From Cytophagaceae bacterium (GTDB taxonomy: Bacteria; Bacteroidota; Bacteroidia; Cytophagales; Spirosomataceae), in NCBI GenBank assembly GCA_947450865.1, contig CANFWR010000008.1, positions 1 through 39,858 of the forward strand: a stretch of DNA of 39,858 nucleotides, read 5' to 3'. Numbering within the stretch: position 1 is the stretch's first letter; each line of letters begins with the position of its first letter. A program made the translations under genes and the position numbers. Under the pieces are notes generated by a model that saw only the letters and a program-made list of their open reading frames with translations, did no database searches and was not told the origin of the DNA. Below, one piece after another: positions 35,221-39,858 of the stretch.

Positions 35221-37620
35221 ATGAAAAACGTTCGGCTTCTTCCGATACTACTCTTATTGTGCGTTTCCAGCCTATTTGCCCAAACAAAAATTAAGATTCA
35301 AGGGGAAGTGAACGTCCCATTTTCTAGCATTCGTCTTTTTAAAGGTACTTCACTAGTTACTGGAACGATCGGGAATGAAAAGGGGAAATTCGTAGTCGAA
35401 GTAGCGCCAGGAACGTATGATCTTTTGATCGAAAGTATCGGATATGAAGCCTTGAAGATGTCTAATCAGTCTTTTACAAGCTCCATTAATTTAGGTACTA
35501 TTAGCGTTAAGGAAAGTAATCAGACCTTAAATGAGGTAGTGGTGAAGGGCCAAAAAGCCTCCATGGAACTCAACCTCGATAAGCGTATTTTTAATGTAGG
35601 AACGGATTTAGCTAATAAAGGGGCGACAGCCTCTGAAATTTTAGGAAACTTACCCTCGATTCAAGTAGACCCAGAAGGGGCGATTAAACTGCGTGGAAGC
35701 GATAATGTACGGATTTTGATCGATGGAAAGCCATCGACACTCGCAGGAATAAATGGATCATCAGGTTTACAATCTTTGCAAGGAAATTTAATAGATAAGG
35801 TAGAAATTATTACGAATCCATCCGCACGCTATGAGGCAGAAGGAATGGCCGGAATCATTAATATTGTGCTTAAAAAGAACCAAAACCAGGGTTTCAATGG
35901 CGCGATTGAAGCGACTTCTGGGTATCCTGAGAATTTTGGGGGAACGGCGATCGTTAATTACCGAAAGAATAAATTCAATTTCTTCATCAATTATGGGGTA
36001 TTCTACCGCAGAACTCCTGGCAGAAATACTATTTATCAAGAAGTTTATACAGGGAAACAAACCAATTATTTAGATCAGCATTCCTCCAATAACGTTACAG
36101 GCTTAGTTAATAATGTTCGAGGTGGAGCCGATTATTTCTTTAACGATAAAACCATTTTAACGGCTTCTTACATCTACAGACGTACCGATGTGAGACGTAT
36201 AACTGATTTTTTCTACCTTGATTACCGTGGAAACCTATCGAATCTGTACAGTGATACCTATCGCCAGCAAGATGAAAAAGAAGCAGAACCCAATGGAGAA
36301 TATGCGTTAACTTTTAAGAAAAGCTACGCGAAGAAAGGGCAAGAATTTACAGCAGATTTACGTTATTTAGATTATTGGGAACGCTCAGATCAATTGTATA
36401 CGCAAATAGGAAAGAAACCCAATGGGTCCGCTTTTCCTGAATTAACTAAGGTACAAAAAGCGCTAAATGACGAATTTGAACGCCAATGGATCTTGCAAGC
36501 TGATTATGTAAACCCCATAGGTAAAGACGCTAAACTCGAAATGGGACTTCGCACGAGTTTTAGAAATATGATCAATGATTATATCGTGACGGAACAGCAA
36601 CCCTCTGGTATTTTCACGATTGTTCCGGGACTTCGAAACGTGTTTAATTACCAAGAGAATATTTCTGCTGCTTATCTGATTTTTGGAAGTAAAGTAAAGA
36701 AATTCTCGTACCAGTTCGGGTTAAGAGCGGAGACAACTGATATCCAAACAGAACTAGAGCAAACAAAGGAAAAGAATCCCAGAAATTACGCAAATTTGTT
36801 TCCTAGCGCCCATTTTACCTATACCATCACACCGGATAATTCGTTTCAATTAAGTTATTCTAGACGCGTCAGAAGACCTACTTATAATGATTTGACTCCC
36901 TTTGTCACGTTCTCAGATAACCGAAATTTCTTTTCTGGAAATCCGAATTTAAATCCTGAATTCACGAATTCATTTGATTTAGGGCATTTGAAATATTTTG
37001 ATCAAGGGAGTATCAGTTCTTCGATTTATTACCGCCAAACTTTTGGCAAAATTGATCGATTTAGAACAGTGGATAGTTTAGGATTTTCCAAAACTTTACC
37101 AGCTAACTTAGCTGACCAACAATCCATGGGAATTGAAGTGGCGAGTTACTGGAATTTCACGAAAGCTTATAAAGCTGATTTGAGCTTTAATGCGTTTAGA
37201 GCCATCACGGACGCCTCGAACATTAATGCAGCCTATAAAAGCGATACCTATTCCTGGTTTGTCAGACATGCATCCCGCATCAAAATAGGGGCCACAGACT
37301 TTCAAATCAGGGCAAATTACGAAGCACCTCAATTAACCCCACAAGGTTCACGTGGTTATATGGCTTGGATGGATTTATCTGCCTCGAAGGACATTATGAA
37401 AGGGAATGGTACACTAAGTTTTAGTATTTTAGATATCTTTAACTCCCGAATAAATCGCTACGAATCACGTTATATTTCTCCTGCAGATGGATCTGGTTTC
37501 TTTACTAGCGGTGAATCACAAGGACGTTTGCGTTCCTTTAATTTGACCTTTAATTACCGATTTAAAACCACCAAACAGGCAGCCAAACAACGCCGCAGTA
37601 TGATGGACGAAGAAAATTAA
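35221..37620 (+). CDS. TonB-dependent receptor / outer-membrane beta-barrel protein
   Basis: Signal peptide, CarboxypepD-reg-like N-domain, plug LRGSDNVRILIDGKPS, IEIITNPSARYEAEGMAGIINIVLKK; C-terminal NLTFNYRFK. Confidence 0.92.
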   Translation: MKNVRLLPILLLLCVSSLFAQTKIKIQGEVNVPFSSIRLFKGTSLVTGTIGNEKGKFVVEVAPGTYDLLIESIGYEALKMSNQSFTSSINLGTISVKESNQTLNEVVVKGQKASMELNLDKRIFNVGTDLANKGATASEILGNLPSIQVDPEGAIKLRGSDNVRILIDGKPSTLAGINGSSGLQSLQGNLIDKVEIITNPSARYEAEGMAGIINIVLKKNQNQGFNGAIEATSGYPENFGGTAIVNYRKNKFNFFINYGVFYRRTPGRNTIYQEVYTGKQTNYLDQHSSNNVTGLVNNVRGGADYFFNDKTILTASYIYRRTDVRRITDFFYLDYRGNLSNLYSDTYRQQDEKEAEPNGEYALTFKKSYAKKGQEFTADLRYLDYWERSDQLYTQIGKKPNGSAFPELTKVQKALNDEFERQWILQADYVNPIGKDAKLEMGLRTSFRNMINDYIVTEQQPSGIFTIVPGLRNVFNYQENISAAYLIFGSKVKKFSYQFGLRAETTDIQTELEQTKEKNPRNYANLFPSAHFTYTITPDNSFQLSYSRRVRRPTYNDLTPFVTFSDNRNFFSGNPNLNPEFTNSFDLGHLKYFDQGSISSSIYYRQTFGKIDRFRTVDSLGFSKTLPANLADQQSMGIEVASYWNFTKAYKADLSFNAFRAITDASNINAAYKSDTYSWFVRHASRIKIGATDFQIRANYEAPQLTPQGSRGYMAWMDLSASKDIMKGNGTLSFSILDIFNSRINRYESRYISPADGSGFFTSGESQGRLRSFNLTFNYRFKTTKQAAKQRRSMMDEEN

Positions 37621-37628
37621 TGACAACT

Positions 37629-39858
37629 ATGAAAAGAATAATTCTACTTTCTTGCACTGCTTTATCTCTTTTTTCTTGTTCAAAACAAGGCAAAGATGAT
37701 ACCTACAAAATCATTTATGAAGACCAAAGTAAAGTGGCCGAAAATGCCAAAGCAATCAAAGAAAAACAACCCATTAAACTGATTTCAGGTCTTAAAATCA
37801 ATTTATGGGCGTCAGATTCCTTGCTACAAGATCCTGTTGCCATCGCTGTAGATGATAAAGGAGCCATTTTTGTCAATAGTACAAATCGAAATAAAGCATC
37901 AGAATTTGATATTCGTGGGCACCGCGATTGGATGACAGAATCGATTGGTTTTCAAACAGTAGAAGATCGCAGAGCCTTTCTACGCCGCACATTCGCACCG
38001 GAAAATTCAGCCAAAAATGCGTGGTTACCGGATATGAATGGAGACGGGTCGCACGATTGGTTGGATCTAAAAGTCGAGAAAGAAGAAATTTACAAAGTGG
38101 AAGACCTGAATGGTGATGGCTATGCGGATCAATCTACGCGCGTTTTCAATGGCTTTAATGAAGAAGTAACGGATGTTGCCGGCGGTCTATTAGTTCGCAA
38201 GAAAGATGCATTTGTGGCCATAGGACCAGACTTAATGCGCCTAAAACACAAGGGAGGACAATGGACAAACCCGGAATCAATTTCGACGGGATATGCGGTT
38301 CACATTGGTTTTGGCGGTCATGGCATGTCAGGTTTGACGGAAGGACCAGACGGTAAGATTTATTGGCAAATCGGAGATATTGGTGCAAATATTACGGCTA
38401 AAGACGGTAAACAATACAAAAACCCTAATTCAGGGGTAATCGTTCGTTCGAATCCTGATGGTTCTGAATTCGAAGTATATGCCAGCGGTTTGCGTAACAC
38501 GCACGAATTCGTATTTGATAACTATGGTAATTTAATTAGCTCTGATAATGATGGGGATCATCCAGGCGAAAGTGAGCGATTAGTGCACGTGGTGGAAGGT
38601 TCTGATGCTGGATGGCGCTCGAACTGGCAGTATGGAAAATACACAGACCCACGTAATAATTCATACAAAGTTTGGATGGATGAAAAATTATATATCCCAC
38701 GTTGGGAAGGCCAAGCAGCCTATATTATACCGCCAATCCGCAACTTTCACAATGGTCCTACGGGAATGCTTTGGAACCCAGGAACGGCTTTAGGAAAGCG
38801 CTGGACGAATAAATTTTTCCTAGTGGAATTCGTGGGGAACACGAATAATTCCCACATTTGGTCATTTGACCTAAAGCCGAAAGGCGCTTCTTTTGACTTC
38901 AAATCAGAAGAAGATGTAGTGAAAGGAATTTTACCGACGGGGATTCGTTTCGGGCCTGAGGGAGCACTTTACGCATCTGATTGGATCTTTGGATGGGATA
39001 CCAAGAACTACGGCCGTATCTGGAAAATCGATGTAGACGAGAAAGAGAATGATTTAAAAGCGGAACGAGAGCAAACGAAGCAGTATATTCAGCAGGATTA
39101 TGCTAAGCAAAGTTTGACACAACTATATGATTTGTTATTCTATGCGGATCAACGCGTTCGTTTAAAGGCACAATATGAATTAGCTGAGAGAAAGGCCAGC
39201 GCTATTTTCGTTAAAGCCGTTCAGCAAAAGGAGAATCAGTTAGCTCGCGTACACGGCATTTGGGGATTAGGCCAAATTAAAGCAGCAGCTTCTATTCAGC
39301 CACTTTTAGCTGACAAGGATGAAGAAATCGTAGCGCAAGCGGCCAAGGCATTAGGGGATATTTTTGATGCATCCGCTGCAGAACAATTGATTCCATTAGT
39401 GGCATCAACTAACCCACGTGTTTCTTTCTTTGCAGCGCAGGCTTTAGGACGCATTCGTACGGAAAAAGCCATTCCAGCTTTATTGAAATTAATAGAAACC
39501 AACGCAGACAAGGACCTGTATTTGCGTCATGCTGCTGTTTTAGCCTTAAGCAGAATAGGGCAGGCGGAACCAATGTTAGCTTTGCAAAATTCGCCTAATC
39601 GTTCTTTGCGAATCGCGGCGGTACTCGTATTACGTCGGTTGGCTCATCCTGGAATTGCGGGATTCCTACAAGATTCAGATGAATACATCGTAGCAGAAGC
39701 GGCAAGAGCGATTAATGATGACGAATCCATTCCTGCGGCATTGCCAGCGTTAGCGGCGACTTTAGCTGATTCGCGCTTGAAAGATGAGGTGATCATTAGA
39801 AGAGCCATCAATGCCTGCTTGCGCGTGGGTTCAGCGAAAGAAATTGATTTATTGATTG
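37629..39858 (+). CDS. Lipoprotein with PQQ/membrane-bound-dehydrogenase-like beta-propeller and HEAT repeats (truncated by window end)
   Basis: Open frame from ATG 37629 to window end, not in ORF track. MKRIILLSCTALSLFSC lipobox; LKINLWASDSLLQDPVAIAVDDKGAIFVN; YASGLRNTHEFVFD; C-terminal HEAT-like repeats. Confidence 0.85.
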   Translation, partial: MKRIILLSCTALSLFSCSKQGKDDTYKIIYEDQSKVAENAKAIKEKQPIKLISGLKINLWASDSLLQDPVAIAVDDKGAIFVNSTNRNKASEFDIRGHRDWMTESIGFQTVEDRRAFLRRTFAPENSAKNAWLPDMNGDGSHDWLDLKVEKEEIYKVEDLNGDGYADQSTRVFNGFNEEVTDVAGGLLVRKKDAFVAIGPDLMRLKHKGGQWTNPESISTGYAVHIGFGGHGMSGLTEGPDGKIYWQIGDIGANITAKDGKQYKNPNSGVIVRSNPDGSEFEVYASGLRNTHEFVFDNYGNLISSDNDGDHPGESERLVHVVEGSDAGWRSNWQYGKYTDPRNNSYKVWMDEKLYIPRWEGQAAYIIPPIRNFHNGPTGMLWNPGTALGKRWTNKFFLVEFVGNTNNSHIWSFDLKPKGASFDFKSEEDVVKGILPTGIRFGPEGALYASDWIFGWDTKNYGRIWKIDVDEKENDLKAEREQTKQYIQQDYAKQSLTQLYDLLFYADQRVRLKAQYELAERKASAIFVKAVQQKENQLARVHGIWGLGQIKAAASIQPLLADKDEEIVAQAAKALGDIFDASAAEQLIPLVASTNPRVSFFAAQALGRIRTEKAIPALLKLIETNADKDLYLRHAAVLALSRIGQAEPMLALQNSPNRSLRIAAVLVLRRLAHPGIAGFLQDSDEYIVAEAARAINDDESIPAALPALAATLADSRLKDEVIIRRAINACLRVGSAKEIDLLI

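Noticed and set aside
37928-38116. 62-aa + ORF and nearby ORFs 38155-38388 (-), 38605-38793 (+), 39296-39511 (-)
   Set aside because: Out of frame or antisense within the continuous lipoprotein/HEAT coding frame from 37629 to the window end.

Overview
This 39.9 kb window looks like chromosome from a Bacteroidota member, probably Cytophagia-like (inferred from GldC, TAnnTTTG-type -7 boxes, the large-insert IspG and the fused CcoNO). It is densely coding and mostly housekeeping or core metabolism. I saw no rRNA, CRISPR array, IS element or phage genes. Main blocks: (1) gldC, thioredoxin-like protein, ispG; (2) a FucP-type MFS transporter with a GH109/Gfo-Idh-MocA-like protein; (3) PTPS - folE - SDR in tandem; (4) CDF transporter, NUDIX, surE, GNAT, nucleoside phosphorylase, Gre-like protein, serine hydrolase, trhO; (5) tRNA-Leu(GAG); (6) DUF3127 protein, phoH-like gene, dnaB, rlmD; (7) a complete cbb3 oxidase locus (ccoI, unannotated ccoS, fused ccoNO, ccoQ, monoheme ccoP, ccoG, ccoH, TauE/SafE-like), followed on the opposite strand by a PAS histidine kinase and a receiver-CRP fusion regulator; (8) penicillin acylase, TonB-dependent receptor, and a HEAT-repeat/PQQ-dehydrogenase-like lipoprotein running off the window end. 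The observations most worth follow-up are a modular heptad/hairpin repeat at gene 3' ends in the two longest convergent intergenic regions, the REC-CRP fusion next to cbb3, a PTPS-FolE-SDR cluster whose SDR lacks the catalytic Tyr, a terminator abutting the ccoG start codon, and stop codons of two convergent genes placed in the two arms of one terminator hairpin.
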